Source: Schistosoma haematobium (taxonomy: Eukaryota; Platyhelminthes; Trematoda; Strigeidida; Schistosomatidae). From it: DNA of 64,000 nucleotides. The position numbers and the translations under genes are program-made. The first letter of the stretch is position 1. Each line of letters begins with the position of its first letter. Positions 1 to 14,700 of the stretch are shown one piece after another. The notes beneath the pieces are model-generated. The model was given only the letters and a program-made list of their open reading frames with translations, ran no database searches and was not told the DNA's origin. The DNA lies in contig NC_067198.1 of assembly GCF_000699445.3 (NCBI RefSeq), positions 45,566,691 through 45,630,690 on the forward strand. Direction: 5' to 3'.

Positions 1-708
1 CTCAAATAAATACGTATTTTGCCTCATTTAGGACTCCTAATTTAAATGTGGTTGTATTCATGTTAATGTTTTCATTAACATTCATATCTGGTGTCCATAC
101 TTTCTGTAACTTCATTGACAGTATTTAGGATAACGTTTACCAAAGTGTTTACTAGGTAATATGCATTCGTCTGTATATCTGGTCTACTTGTATATTTCCT
201 GAAACCAAACTTGACAGAAAGCGATTAATGTGGCTTGTTATTCACTGGATTAGATCATCCCTGACTAGTTAAAATGGCCTTTTTGAATAGAGCCTCATTG
301 AGAATATAATCAATAACGTGTGGACACATTTAGCTGATTAATCTCAATTGAGAAAAAGAAAATGCTTCCCGGATTCTACAAATTAGTGGAATGTGTTTGT
401 ATGGATGATTTCTTCCTAAGTTGATGGAAATCTTGTTAGTGTACAAAACGAAATTTCATTCTCTAGTACTCTTAAATTTCATCTGAATAAATACATTGGA
501 GAGTGAGAAAATCAGAATCATTTTTTCGGTTTCTCATAAACAATAATTTAATGTAGACTAGTTTAAACTCTAAAATCTCTTTTCAAAATGGTTAAGATAG
601 CGACAGACATGATGTTAATTAGCAATATAGAGAAAATGATCTGTTCAAAGTATGTTTGAACACACACTGGTTACGCTAATATGTATAAATTAGAACCAAA
701 CTCTATAG
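1..708. other. Intron sequence, nothing recognised
   Basis: AT-rich DNA upstream of the first visible exon, presumably intron because the gene is open at its 5' end. No repeat, exon or RNA gene recognised. Confidence 0.5.
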
Positions 709-1197
709 GAGTTTTATTTATTTATTTATTTATTTCAACACATAGATATTGGTACAAGGAGGCACCAAATACATATGCGCCACACAGATATCATTTGATA
801 TGTGTGAGGGCTGTGATACTGCCCGGGTGCTCAGACCGAAGCAGGTGGTTTTCTTAAAGGGCCACACCCCGACTCTTTGACCTAAAGGTCTGACCCACAA
901 GGCAGTGAAGCATCGCAAGGAGATGCAGTCCCATGGTAGCCGGTGACCAACGATTGGTTCATACTCCAATCGTTCCCGCAGGATACTGGAGCCCATGTGC
1001 ACCATTGATTTGGAATCCGGTTAAAGCACCGGACATTCGCTTTTCGTCCTCTCATTTTCGTAAACAACACCGGTGCCACGAGAAGGCAGTGAGTAGAACT
1101 TCCCTGACAGAGGCTATATACGCGTGGCCATGTGAGAGCATTTCTAGAGGGAGAGCGGACTCTCCCCACTTTCGGCCGTACCAGGGCATTTGGGGCT
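709..1197 (-). repeat. (TAAA)-tailed dispersed repeat (family A), near full length
   Basis: On the minus strand it runs from CCAAATGCCCTGGTACGGCC to an A-rich end of tandem TAAA (712-735 on +). At least nine further copies occur in this window. The defined simple-repeat tail and variable 5' ends fit a non-LTR retroelement 3' end or a SINE. A frame of about 95 residues is shared by several copies but has no known domain. Confidence 0.8.
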
Positions 1198-1487
1198 AGG
1201 AATGTGAAATTATGGCTTCGTGTTTAACACCCTCTACTTCCAACCATTGAGTTTCAGGTTCGAACTCCACTTTAAGTATGTACATTTAAATACTTGGGGA
1301 ATATTACTATTAATAAAAAAAAGCTCATGACCAGATTGATAATTTTTACATTACCAAATAGTATTTTGACAAACCAATGAAATGTGACTCAGTAAAATGT
1401 CAAATCTAATACAAGTTACTCATGAGTAATATAATTAAATAAAGTTTCAGAAATGAATTACATTGTTTATTTTTTATTAGTTTCCAG

Positions 1488-1663
1488 TTAATGTGACTGA
1501 TATCAGAAAAGATAAAATACGTGATGAAAACATTTACAATGAATCAAGTCCAGGTAAAGCTAGTGTACTACACGAAGAATCATCAACATCAAGAGATATA
1601 GATCCTGGATTAGTATTTGACTTCGTACAGAAATTGACATGTATCTCTTCGAGAAGTAAAGAG
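1488..1663 (+). CDS. NOV-like gene, visible exon 1
   Basis: Acceptor TTTCCAG and donor GAG/GTTAGT. It encodes residues 1-58, preceded by two bases of a split codon from an upstream exon outside the window. The segment is polar ([11 protein letters not shown]) and carries no recognisable domain. It ends in phase 0, matching the next exon. This is the least certain exon because nothing upstream can confirm its frame. Confidence 0.65.
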
Positions 1664-4600
1664 GTTAGTTATTGTTCATGACGTTTTTCATCACAGTTCA
1701 ACCGCTACTTTCCTTCAAAATTTTCTACTAGTTAACTGGGTTTTTTTTTCTTAGAATTTATTTGATTACCTTTTTTCATTGTCAATATCTTTGCGCCCCG
1801 AAACATACAGAAGTATATATTGCTTAATGTATATTACATAGACAAGTTACATTGTACTTGGTACAATATAAAAACAGTTGTGATTTCAAGATATTATTTA
1901 TTGCAAATTAATTTTAGGTGAAAAGAACCGTTAAAGGGAGTACTATATAACTGATGTTACGTGGTTGGATATAGTTGACAGGAGACCCTGAACTTAGATT
2001 TCGTGTTAGTTGGCACTTACCAGCAGGGTATACTTTCAATCCTTTGGGAACTGATGCTTCCTATTGGATTTGAGTCCACGTCGTTCAGCTTAATAATCTG
2101 AGACGTTATCATTAAGCTCTTCGGACCACAGGCATTTGATTTTCCATCTTTGTAACTTTTCCGCTATGGGTACTTCTAATTACACACATGTACTGGTTAA
2201 TGGTGAAAAACTTCACCGTTTTCTGTTGATGACATAAATCATACGATTCCACATATCAGCTAAGATTTCAAATATGAATAGATTTGTTTCGACTTATCCT
2301 TAATTCGTTAATAAGTCATATGAACGTCCTATATTCAACCCTTTATTTCGGAATAATTCTTGCGCGCTTCATAGAAGTCCGTAAACTAGACAATTATGCT
2401 TTTTCTAAAACAATGTCAAGTTGACGAAATTAAAACCAAAGACATAAAGTAAAGCCATATTCTTGTAATTTTGTACTATAAATTTCTTAGGCTTCTGTGT
2501 ATGTATAGATTTTTAGAAATCCTATAAATAATACAAACTACAGGATAAATGACTGAAAGACCCGAATGTACATTGTATCTCAGGACGTTGCATTAGTTCA
2601 TCAAATCATCTGAGTCGTGTTAGTGGGGATTTACACGATAATGACAATCAATGGTTGGAGATATTGGTTGACATAAATCAGAATCGGTCTCATCGGTATT
2701 GATACATTCAATCTATACCTTCCTCTATATCTTCCAGTTCCAATATTCCCCGTACAAATCGTTTCACTCTTTTTTCTCGAACCATAATACTAATTTTTTA
2801 TTCTTCTCAAATAGCATTACTATTACAATTATTTTGACTATTTTACCATTCGTCTTTTTAATTTCATTTTGCTATACTTATTTGGTATAATAACTTAGAC
2901 TAACGGGAATTTGTACACCACGCTCTATATTGATTATGATTAATTCATTCATGTTTCAGGATAAATGATCTAACTTATTTATAACACTTCTGGTTAATAT
3001 CTACAGGGAAGCATAATTGATAATAGTTCTTTCTTAAACTTGGATGAACAAATGAGCTGATAATATGAGAATTAATTTTAGTCAAACATGGTAACTTATT
3101 TTTCATCCAAAAACGATATCTCTTTTCGATTTGGATTAATTATATACACTCTTTGTCTTCCCTTAAACTATGAGATTATAATCGCTTTATACCTTTCTTT
3201 CTAGGAACTAATTCTTTCTTCCTATACTATATCCTTATATGCAATCTTTCTTTTATGTATTACCTGTCAGTCAGTCAGTAACAACGTAGAACTTCGTATG
3301 TACGTACATCAGTTTGAGTTGCCATACCACATCAGCACAGAGATGCAGTTGTCGATTCAAATCCCATAGTGGTAGAGGTAGTAAGAGTATAAGCAGTAAT
3401 CGGGAACATTCGGGATTGAAGATGCTATTTAAAGAGTATGATCCAGTGAAATAAATTTGGGAAGGGAAAAAAAGGGACACGAATAATTCAGAAGATTAGA
3501 ATTTAGGAGAACACAGAGTGGATAAACCTCTGCCATTGCAAATGATTTTGAACCGTGTCATGTCCTGACCGTAGCTGCTACCTTGACGTGGTGGTCGGGC
3601 TTGCCTATCGAGCTATATTGGCTGGAACATATGTTCCTGCAGGTTTTACCATGCCAGGCAGGTCGATTGGAGAATGGTAAGACTAAAAGCAGCAACTCAA
3701 GGTCTGAGGGCGAAGTCGTACTGCTGACTGTAGAGGTGTGTGACAGCAGTAAGGTGTTTCCCTCGGACAACCAGCATCTGCAGCGATGCCGCCTTCTCAC
3801 AAGGAAGTAAGGGGTTAGAAAAGGTCGGCCTTAAAAATGTGACACCTCACCTTACCTCACGGATTTCCATCTCCGGCGGTAAGGCCCATTGAAGAACGCA
3901 GCTAACACGTTAATAACCTCCCACTAATAGGCCGTGCGCGACCGGCCTCAGGCAGTTGTCCCTTGGGCTCTGTGGTCACGCTCCTAGATCGTTAAGACCA
4001 ACATTGATCCAAATTCCTTTTCAGGTCCCTCAAGAAATACCCTTCCACGGTGTAGGAAACCGGGAAGTGATATCAACTCTCATACCCGTAACGAGACCAA
4101 GTTGGTCACATTCAAATCCTTCCTACATCTCCTAATAACTCTCTTTATATATTACCACCACTGAATTAACTACTATGAATTTAGTGTTCATCTTCTTGTG
4201 CTAATGAAGTGTCGCGAATTGGACTGATGCATATATGTGCCTGATCCTACGTTGTAGCTGACTGACTGAAATACCTTTTGAATAAATTTCTGTACACAAT
4301 TTCCTGACTGTCACCAGCAATAATCCATGTTTTTCTTTTTATAAAAAAAACAAGGTATATGTTTAATAATTAAATCACTGATTACTACTATTGTAAATGC
4401 ATACATGTCTTTTCAGTAGAAGAATAACATACAATCACTTACGTTATCTAATCCTTTTATTGTTTTCCTTAACAACAACACCAACAACACCAACAAAATA
4501 CAAATTTAGGAATTGTGTAAACTTGTCTGTGAAAATTTACGTATCATTCACACATCAAAATTGGAGCAGTTGATTGAATCAATTTTATCACAAATTATGG

Positions 4601-7600
4601 ATGATCATGAAATCAATAAAGTAAAACCATTAGTTTATCAGTAAGTTAGTAGTTTTCTTTTTTGTTTGTTTATTGTATGTGTTATTCGATTGATTGTAGC
4701 GGTTATTGGTTAAAGTTGTAGAGTTTATTACTAAAATTATATTTATACATGTATATCCTTACTTGGTAGTGAATATTCTGAGAAGTTTACTCTTAATTTT
4801 ATGAATAGAAGTAACTAAAAAAACACGGTTCATGGATAGTCAAGTCGTCGGAAATTGTTTCTACCGTATAAAAAGAATACTCGTCAATATAGAATACTTC
4901 AATTATATTTTCTTACTTTGTGATTGGATGTAAGGTAGCTGAATCGCGCCAGTATTCAAAAAGTATGGTACACGAACGGAAGCTACACTATGATGCATAT
5001 TAAGTTTGGAAGTAGTGACTAAGTGGTTGTGGTGGTCGACTCATAGCCACTAAACTTCCGGTTCAAACTCGACTCCACTTCGCTTTGGGTAACTGGGTGG
5101 TATTAGCGATCTACAATTGAATGTCTTGAAGGGGTTCTATGAAGATTGATTCAACTTGTAGGATGTATTCACAGATTGATCTCAGTTTGGCTACTATTGA
5201 AAACTAAGGAGTACTGTTTCGTATTAGCATGGAACTCTTCAGCAGTGCATATTCATGACTCTTATATGGGTCGAGTTCTGGACTTCTGGGCCTCTTGGCG
5301 AACACCTAACCGTCAGAACCACTGGGCTAGGGTCCAGTTTCAGCTTCAACCAGTTTTTAATATAGCGCAACAACCATTCAGTTTCATTGGTGATAACTGT
5401 TTCACTCTCAACGTGTTTGAACTTTACCAGTCACAACTTCTTACTAGAGCTTCAAGAACATCCTATAGCAAGTCACTAGTGAGGTGACTTTTATCGGTCC
5501 AATTGGAAAGGTTTTGTAGAGAATAGTTTACTTTGTAGATTTTATTCGTCACAGCGTTCTTCCTGAAAGTCGTGATCTCTATCCCTGCCGGTCGTGTAGT
5601 ACGCCTCGGTTTTCAATGATACCTAGACTAAGATCGAATTTTGTCGGATGCAACTTTAATAACAATCCTATATTCATTAAACCCCTTCAACAAAAACGCA
5701 CTAGTTTGAACTCTCGATTTGAAATCGCCCAATATTCACGTAGTTACTGAATTACTTTATGCAAAAAGTATATTTTTATAGGATTTGCTTTTTCTTCAAA
5801 CTATTTTTTATGCTTAGTGAATTTTAAGATTTCACCCCACGTGTTGGATAAGACGAGCTAGCTTATAATGCATTGATCCACTCTATTCTAAATTTGCAAT
5901 ATCGGAAGGTAAATAACTAATGGCAATGGCGTATCATGAATAATTACTGTTATATTACTGGTTGTAAAGTTTCTGTTTTGATATATGGTATCAACTTAGA
6001 TCGAATGTTGCTACCTAGAATTTTTGCATTAACACTTTACATCCTTTTTTTGTGTCAAGTTTTTAAGTTGAGATTGTTATTTATCATCGTGATGACCATG
6101 AGATGGTGAAAATGTGTACCTCAGGTGGATGATTTTGGTAGTCTTATTATTTGAACTAGATGGTGTAGTTGTGGAGCCTTCATTGTTCTTTTGAACAACA
6201 TCATCAGCATAAACGTCAGGTAGAAATGAAGTATTCGAATTTTTTTCACATTTGACTAACAGCTTGTCCTGTCGATCTCGATCTTGATTGATTATTGTCG
6301 ATCTTTAACCTGTCATTGTCTGGATTTCTATTTTTATTGTCTACCCATCGTAGTATCGCAGTATGTATACCTATTATTTATATCTAAAAATACTATTTCG
6401 TTATTCGATTTTTCAGTCATCATGTTCATTTACCCAACATTTTAACTATGGAAGAAACTCAACAATCTATAAGTTTACAATCGTCATCGTCAGATATTAT
6501 TTCGCGTTTGCTTACTCAACGTGAATGTGTCCTAAGCTTTCTGTCAGCCTGTCCTTCTTTAATGGATTTAGAAGCATGGTCTCAATGGTATCAAGATTGT
6601 CTATTCTATGATCGTTGGGGTAGTCTTGATTCATTTCTTATAGAGGCTGGAGCTGAACAAGGTGAGGCTTTTTTGTTTGTTTAGAAAATCAAAATAAGTT
6701 TATTTTTCCCACTTTCATAACTATTTTTTTTATACCATACTGTGTCTATCTTAGAGGGAGGAAAAGCCTTTTTCTTTTGACTTTTCACTGTTTCTCGCCA
6801 AAATCTTATCGTAATCCCCGGTAGATTGCATTTCTTCTTTCATTCCTATCAGTTATGGATTGTCTTTTCCTGTCAATTGTCCACTGTCAATTAGTTACAC
6901 AGACGTTTTGTTTAAAATGAAATTGCTTTTTCTCAAAATGACAAAATATTCTTTTCTAAAAAAAGTGGTCATCTTTTGAGGTATTACTTAACCAATCAGT
7001 CATGGTCGTGATCAATATAAAGCTTGAAGCGAATGTGCGTTAGCTTAATTTACTATATCACACCAACTCAGCGAGATGAGCTTAACAAGATAAATGGCAA
7101 ACGAATCGAAATAATTGTGGTGGAAATGATAGTTAACATGATTAAATATTAAAAATATAGTTTGAGAAAACGGGATTAAGTCGAGAAATAAAATCTATGG
7201 ATTTATAAAAAAGCCGGTGGTTTAAAGAAAGCCAAATAGTAAATGAGTCTGTACCACTACGGCGGATTCTTAGCCATATTATCCAGCGTCTCTAGCCAAT
7301 GATTCCAATTATCTCACGGACCTTAACGATATAGACAGTGCGGTAGCTTAGTGGTACCTGCTTCTGTTTGGGCGCCATGGTAGTATTCCAGTACTCACAC
7401 AAATCAAATGGTGTGCGCATATATATTTGGTGCCTCCTTACACCAATGTTTATATGTTTAAATAATAATAGCTTAGTTTTTACGATGCACGACCCTTAGC
7501 CACTAGATTGCCAGTTTGAACCCTGCTCCTCCTACTTCACTTCGAGTGACTGTGTAGTACCATTAGTTTCCACACTTATAATGTCGCTCATATTCAATTA

Positions 7601-8715
7601 CCTGGTGAATGAATTTCTTAACTTATCCATTATTATCAACAAAACTCAGACCGACAGGTAGTAACTTTATTCACTAATGCCGTTTCGAGTTTTGATCGTC
7701 CCTAGTTTACTACATATTATGTAACGATTGGCATTTCATTCTGTCGTACCTTAGTATTTCCCTAATTGTAGTAGTTGAGCAAGTCCCGTACTTATTGTAG
7801 CGTGAGCTCTGTAATTCCATTCTATTTATAGCAGATATCATTCACTAATTCTCCAAAGCTTATAGTAGTGTATTCTATTGAACAAATGTAGAATATTAGT
7901 CCTATATTTCGAGTTTTTAACTAATTTGTAAAGATAATTTCATCTCAATAGCATTTTATTCTTATATTTTCGATTTTCGATGCATTTATGAGTTTATTTA
8001 CTCGTATAATGGCTATACTGCTTAAAGTGTTCATATAAAAATTGTAAAGTCAGTAGGAGACCGACCCTCTCTGTGTTGCAACCTACTCGAACTTTTGGCA
8101 CACCTATTATCCAAGTGTACATATAATGAATTTTCTCCTTGTAGTGTGTTCCAAAGAGGTGCTAGGAAATTGTACCTGCCTGTTTCAAGTTACTTAACGA
8201 ACATGTCAATTGTGAACACTCAGATCCACTGGCACTGTGATACCCAAAATTTATAGCCTACCAAAAGTACATAGAAGTAGTTAACCACTTCACCTAGTCC
8301 TAGATATGGTTAGTTCAGCCTACCATATGCCAGCGATGTGACTACTAGAACTTCGAGAGTTACTACATAAAAGAATTCGTAGAGCAGTGTAAACTACAAT
8401 TTTGAATTTATCAACAAAATTGGAGAGCAAATCATAAATTTATGGTACCACATGATGTATCATCTTTACTCATGAATGTGCCAGAAAAATTGGTTGACTT
8501 CATATGTAATGAATATGCATTTTTTGTTCAACAGGAAGTTCTATAGACAATATGACAGTGCTATTAATTGATCACTATTAGGCCTAATCCAAAATTAGGA
8601 AACAGTCCTTTAGAAAGTGGTGTAAACAAAAGGGAAATATCAAGAAAAGCTGTACACTTGAGAAATCGGTATCCCTATAAATGTATATGGTGACGGTCGA
8701 CCAGAACCTTTGAGG

Positions 8716-8763
<48 letters not shown>

Positions 8764-11700
8764 GAGAGAGCGAGCGAGAAAAATTGTCCCTCTTTGAAAG
8801 TACCGCTCTAAATTGATTCATAATATTGTTGATGTCCTAACATATATTATCCATACATTATTGGCATCTGGGAATAATTATTGTCCTTGTTCCCGTAAAA
8901 AAACAAATTTATCACTTAAATTTGATATTATTTTATTTACGAGTATTTATTTTTCTGCCTTTTTAGTATGTGACCAATTCAATTTACTTGCTATACGTAT
9001 ACTTCCATTTGATGGTGCCGTTGTTGGTAACAATAGCCAACTTTTACGATTAACTGCACATCCTTCATCGAATGATTTAAAAGATGCATTAGAAAAATGG
9101 CGATACAATCGTGATTCTCTTACAATTCGTCTTGTTGGAGATTATCTAATCGGTTCAGTTATCAAGGCTAGTAGATTGACAATTAGTCAAGCATGTTCCA
9201 TTATTACGAATCATTTCACTACTACTACTACTACTACTACTACTAACATTTCTAAAAATGTCTCAGGTATGATTATTGTTATAAATGAAATTGCGATGTT
9301 CTAACCTAAAATAGGGTCCATCAACACTCTTGTAACAAGATGGTCAACTGTTATGTCTGGGGAGTCGTCGCTGTTGCAACACGTTGCAATTGTTTATACT
9401 TAATAGCATCATATAGGGGGGGGAGAGGAGTAGTACATATAGTTACTATAAAAGCACACATACTGAATATAATTCATCTGAATTAATGCAGGAAATAAAT
9501 TTGTCACAATGAATGAGTATTCACGCTTTTCATATAAAACAAAGTTTATACTGAATTATGAATCAAGAAAATATTTGAACCTCAAAGTGTTACACTGAAC
9601 AAAGCTTGCGCCTATCACCCTGGACGAATTTCTCAATGAATTAATATATAAAATATTGACTGAAATAATATCATCCGTTTATCTCTTTATATCAGTTGTA
9701 GTGACTAGTTTGTGTGCTTTCAATGAGCTAATTTTGTTTTGTTACTTTTTCTAGATTCAAATGAATGGATTTATTTTGTATACAGTCTGTTAATGAAGTT
9801 ACCATACAGTCTATTAGGTTTGGTATTCTCTTTAGTAAGTTTCTAAAATGTTCATATTTTATGCCAGTCTGTTTTACTTACTATGTTTATCATTACAAGT
9901 GTGTTAGAAAATTACCACAGATAGGATATATTCTGTAAATTTTAATGATGGATATATTGTAAGTGTAGTTGATATGTGTTCAAACTAGATCTTATGTTGG
10001 CTGTGTGTTTGGCTCATTGGGTATTTTTCTTAGAAGTAAACCATAAGATTTTGATGATTTCTATTCATTTTAGTTTATCAGTTTTAGTGAATGATGACTG
10101 GTTTAATAATGTCTTTAAGGCCTTAGCTTGTATATTGTCAAACCACTGAATAAGTAGTGGTAAAGTAGGCCTAGAGTACTGGTTCAGTTTTATAAATAGG
10201 TTGATATAGCTGTTAAAACTCACTGACAAATATGCTTGGTTTGTGTGCTTTCTATATCCAATCACCGTCTACTTCGATTTATTTATTCATTTGAACACAT
10301 AAATATTGGTACAAACGATCACCGAATACATATATACCACACAAATCATTGAATTTATAAATGGGCTGAGATACTGTCTGTGTGAAGACTGAAACATATG
10401 GCTATTTTATGGGGCCACACCCGGAGCCTTCGATCTAAAGGTCTAATCCACAAGGCAGTGGAGCAGTGTCAGGAGATGCAGTCCTATGGTAACCGGTGAC
10501 CAACAGTGGGTTCATACGCTGTTTGTTCTTTCAGGATCCTGGAGTCCATGTACACCATCGATTTTGAATCAAGGTTTTCCAACTCCTCTAGGTGAACTCT
10601 CTTTGTTCATTAACCCAGTTAACGTGCTAGAAATTTAATTTTCGTCCTCTCAATTTTGTAAACAACACGCCCGCCATGACAAGGCAGTGAATAGGACTTC
10701 CCTGATAGTGGCTGTATACGCGTGGCCATGTGAGAGTATTTCGAGAGGGAGAGCGGACTATCCCCACCCTCGGTCGTACCAGGTCATTTGGGGGTCTATA
10801 TTGTCCTGCTATACGAATAAATTTACAAAAGCCTAATTAGTGAGATGACGGTGAAACACAGGATCATATGATAAGGTCATTGACTATTGATACGAGCTCA
10901 ATTTAAATTAGATGCCTTCTCTCTTTATCTTTTATTCACTGTTTTATTGTAAAATTTTTCATTTTGAACCAGTACAAAAGTTATTATCAGATTCCATATT
11001 ATTGACGACCGACCATCAAACTAGTGAACTCAACTAATACAAGTGGTAAATACAAATTTATCATCTTAACATTATCGAATAGTAAATACACAGTGTATTG
11101 TCACAGAATAATCGACAATAACTTCCTATTGAATATCATTCAATTTCTTAAAATTTATTTAATATTTCAGATTATTATTCCAAGTTTAGAATCAGCAGGA
11201 ATTCGATATTCTACATCATGGCCATTAGATAAATCTGATATATCACTCATGAATAATAATGTTTCATCTATCAATTATAGTCTTTTACATATCTTCTTCC
11301 ATGATGAACTTCTTTCTTTGAATACATTCATTGATGAGAATAATTCACAATTGAATCGAATTTATTTAATTTCTGCTATTGGTAGTATTGGTTATCAATT
11401 AAAATGGCCTGCTTATATTAAATATTTTGAAGAAAATCGTTTTAAATTAATTGATAACCCAACTACTGTTACTATGATGAATATTGATCAAATGAAAAAC
11501 ATTGATATGAATTGTCAATTATCAACAATTAGTATTTTACCTTCATCTTTATCTGAGACCCAATTCATATCTGAAAATGTTGATAATAATGATAGTAATC
11601 AAATATCGACTTGTTCAAAATTAATGGAGAATAATGAAGTAAGTTGAAATTAAGTATGAAAATGTGACAATGTCTCAATGGGTAGAAAAAACTCCCCAGA

Positions 11701-14700
11701 TTTTCTGATGTTTCGTGACTTCAGAGAATAAATAACCAAATTCAGAAAATCTATTTTTTCTACCCATTGGGATATTTAAAATATATTATTTATTTATAGC
11801 AATCTACCTGTTGGATCTATCGAGGCGTCCAAGTCACCCGATTGAGATACGCGCAAAACCGAAGTTTCCAAAACAACTATTTGTCTACAATAGCGGTTTT
11901 TTATTGAACAATACACAAAATTTAGTTACAAACCTCAACTTGTGGGGTGTCTGGGGCGTTTAAACGCGTGCTTCAAGTATGAAATAAAAGGCTTCCTGTA
12001 ACAGTAACATAAAGAATAATTACAACATACGATAGTACAAAGGACAGCTAATATCTGTGTCTAAATTCGATAACAGTTTATGAACAATGGAAACCCGAAC
12101 CAAGAGCAAAACAATATGGAAACTGTTACATTTAAACAAATGCACAAAACTGTGGATAACTGCTACAGTGATTAAGGTACAATAATTACAATGATAAGTA
12201 CAATAAACGTTATAAGTATATGTGAACATTTCAGAATATTACAACTTGCGTTACAACTTAAGTTTAAAAATTGTTGGGAATACAACTGTTTACTGAATGT
12301 AAATAAGTAGTATAAAACAATATACAAAAGAATGGAAAGGGGGCGAGTAGGAACAATGTAAGACAAACTTAACACTACCCAATGCTCAATTTATTCGAAA
12401 TCGTCAAATCAAACCTTGATAATGATACCTATGAAAATGTGACTTTCAATTTTTGCGGATTTTTGTTGTTGTTGTCTATCAGTATAGGGTATCTATAGTC
12501 TTGTGGAAATCTGTCCTCTTTAATGGATTCAAACTTGGGTTGTTCAGTTTCTCAGTATGAGATTTTACTACTGAACTACTCAGACTATGATTATCGTACA
12601 GAAATAAGATATTTATATTGATTAATCACAGTAATTTTACTGTGATTGTATAGAATTGATTCTGCATTCTACTTAGTCAAAAAAATAGTTTATTATTTTT
12701 CTGGACAATACTATCGAAAAATTTAGGATATTAGAAAGAATTGCTGTAGGAAATGAAAGTTTATTAACTATTAAAAAAACTCAGTCTCCAAACCATACCA
12801 ACGATAGTGAAGGATACTAACCAATTACGTGAAAAATTTAAACCTCACTAGTTAGAATAAGCAATACAATCACGATCTTAAACTTCCTAAATGCAATCCT
12901 GAATGGGGTTCGAGTAGTGTGCGGAATAATACTATGGGTTTCTGAAACACGATATAGTATAAGTTCATGATGTCATATACGTTTGATCTAAGCTATATGT
13001 TAGTAGGTGCAGGTTGATTATCTGGTTTGGATCGACATGATAATTGAGATTTGTGATTGAAGTTGGATGTTGATATTGTTGAAAACTGATCTCGAATAAA
13101 CCTTATCTTCATAGCTGTTAACTCACCATGTTAAACTCTAGCTTAGTAGTCAGAGCAGTTAATTTTCAGTCGTCGGGTTCAAGTTTCGAGGCACATTCTA
13201 CATAATTTATTCTAGTCAGATGGCGAACTTAATTGGCATGAGAGTTTTTTGTAACAAGGGGACTAACATACTCTTTATTATGTTTGATTCTGTAAACACG
13301 ACCTGAAAGTAATATTACTCGTATATTTTCTTGCATCACCAACCAATCATCAAATAAAAGCTACAGTAAGATCGAGCTATTAGTCTAGCCACATTATAAG
13401 CATCAAGGAGTTATATATTTTTAAATTCAACCTTTTAAAAAATCGTATTATGTAGGATATTGCAACCAATGTATCCATTCAAAGTAACGATGTCAATACA
13501 AACGCCAGTGATATTTGCAAATCTACAATTCACTTGGATAAAAACATGACAATAGCTGATTCTAAAAATCTATCATCTGATCGCCATCAATTTATCGAAG
13601 AGATTAGACGCCGAGAATTTGGTGTCGGTGTTGAATTAAGTGAAGAAGCAACTGATCTAATTCAGGTTAGTTACAATTTAATGGTCTTCCTTTCGAAATA
13701 AAGTATAGACTATGACTATTACCATTTTCACCTAAAAGTCACAGAAACGCTTATTGTTTTGTAATAGATACATAATATAATCCAACTTTTCATTTTACTA
13801 TTCGATAACGTGTGCATTTTTCTTCCTGTTTTGTTAGTTTCACTGGTTTAGTACAACGCATTTTTTACTGCAAATTGAAGCAACACATATAAACGAACAG
13901 TATTGTTTGCAACAAGATCTCATGTACAACAATGGAATTATATTGCTTACTTACTTACCTCTTATCGAGGAGTATAGGTCATCCACAAACATTGTCCATA
14001 GAACTATGTCCTGGACAATCCTTTCCGGCTGTTTTCAGTTGCTATTCATGCTTTTCGTGTCTGCTTCCGATTCTCAACTCAATGTGTCCCTTGGCCTTCC
14101 TCTTATCGTTATCCCTTCAGGATTCCAGTTTAGGGCCTGCCCCCCGGAGCAGTTTGGTGATTTCCGTAATGTATGTCTTATCCACTTACAACGTCTTTTC
14201 CTAATTTCCTCCTCAGCTGGAAGCTGGTTTGTTCTCTCCCACAGTAGGCTGTTGCTGATGGTATCCGGTCAACGGACATTGAGTATCTTATGTAAACAAT
14301 TGTTTGTGAGTGCATGTACATTTTTGAGGATGTCTGTGGTCGTTCTCCATGTTTCAGCTCCATACAGTAGGACTGTCTTGACGTATTGAAGATTGTGACT
14401 TTGATGTTGGTTGATAGTTGTTTTGAGTTCCATATGTTCTTCAACTATAGGAGTGCTGCCTTTTCTTTGCCGATCCTTGCCTTTACATCTACATCAAACC
14501 CTCCTTGTTTATTGATGATACTACTTAGATACGTCAGTCTTTCATCCGGTTAAGTAGAACTCTGTTGAAAACTTTTCCTGGTACCGATAGTAGTATGTTA
14601 CCTCTGTATTTCTCACACTTGCTTTGTTTTGAAAGATGCTCTGATGATTTTGGATCTGTGAGATTCTCATCCTATAAGTGCTTTTCGTGCTTCTTTGGAC

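Noticed and set aside
3267..4268. DNA transposon with terminal inverted repeats
   Set aside because: The CAGTCAGT/ACTGACTG ends look like inverted termini, but they are the (TGAC)n tails of two separate retroelement 3' ends facing outward.
8813..8966. Upstream extension of exon 4
   Set aside because: The frame is open, but a good acceptor at 8965-8966 matches the phase of exon 3, so the preceding part is intron.
10981..11023. Possible small exon between exons 5 and 6
   Set aside because: TTATTATCAGATTCC reads open for 14 codons, but its only donor leaves phase 1, while exon 5 ends and exon 6 begins in phase 0; direct joining fits.
12020..12375. Hydrophobic minus-strand frames as membrane proteins
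   Set aside because: They are overlapping frames in T-rich intron DNA, rich in Leu/Ile/Val codons by base composition only.
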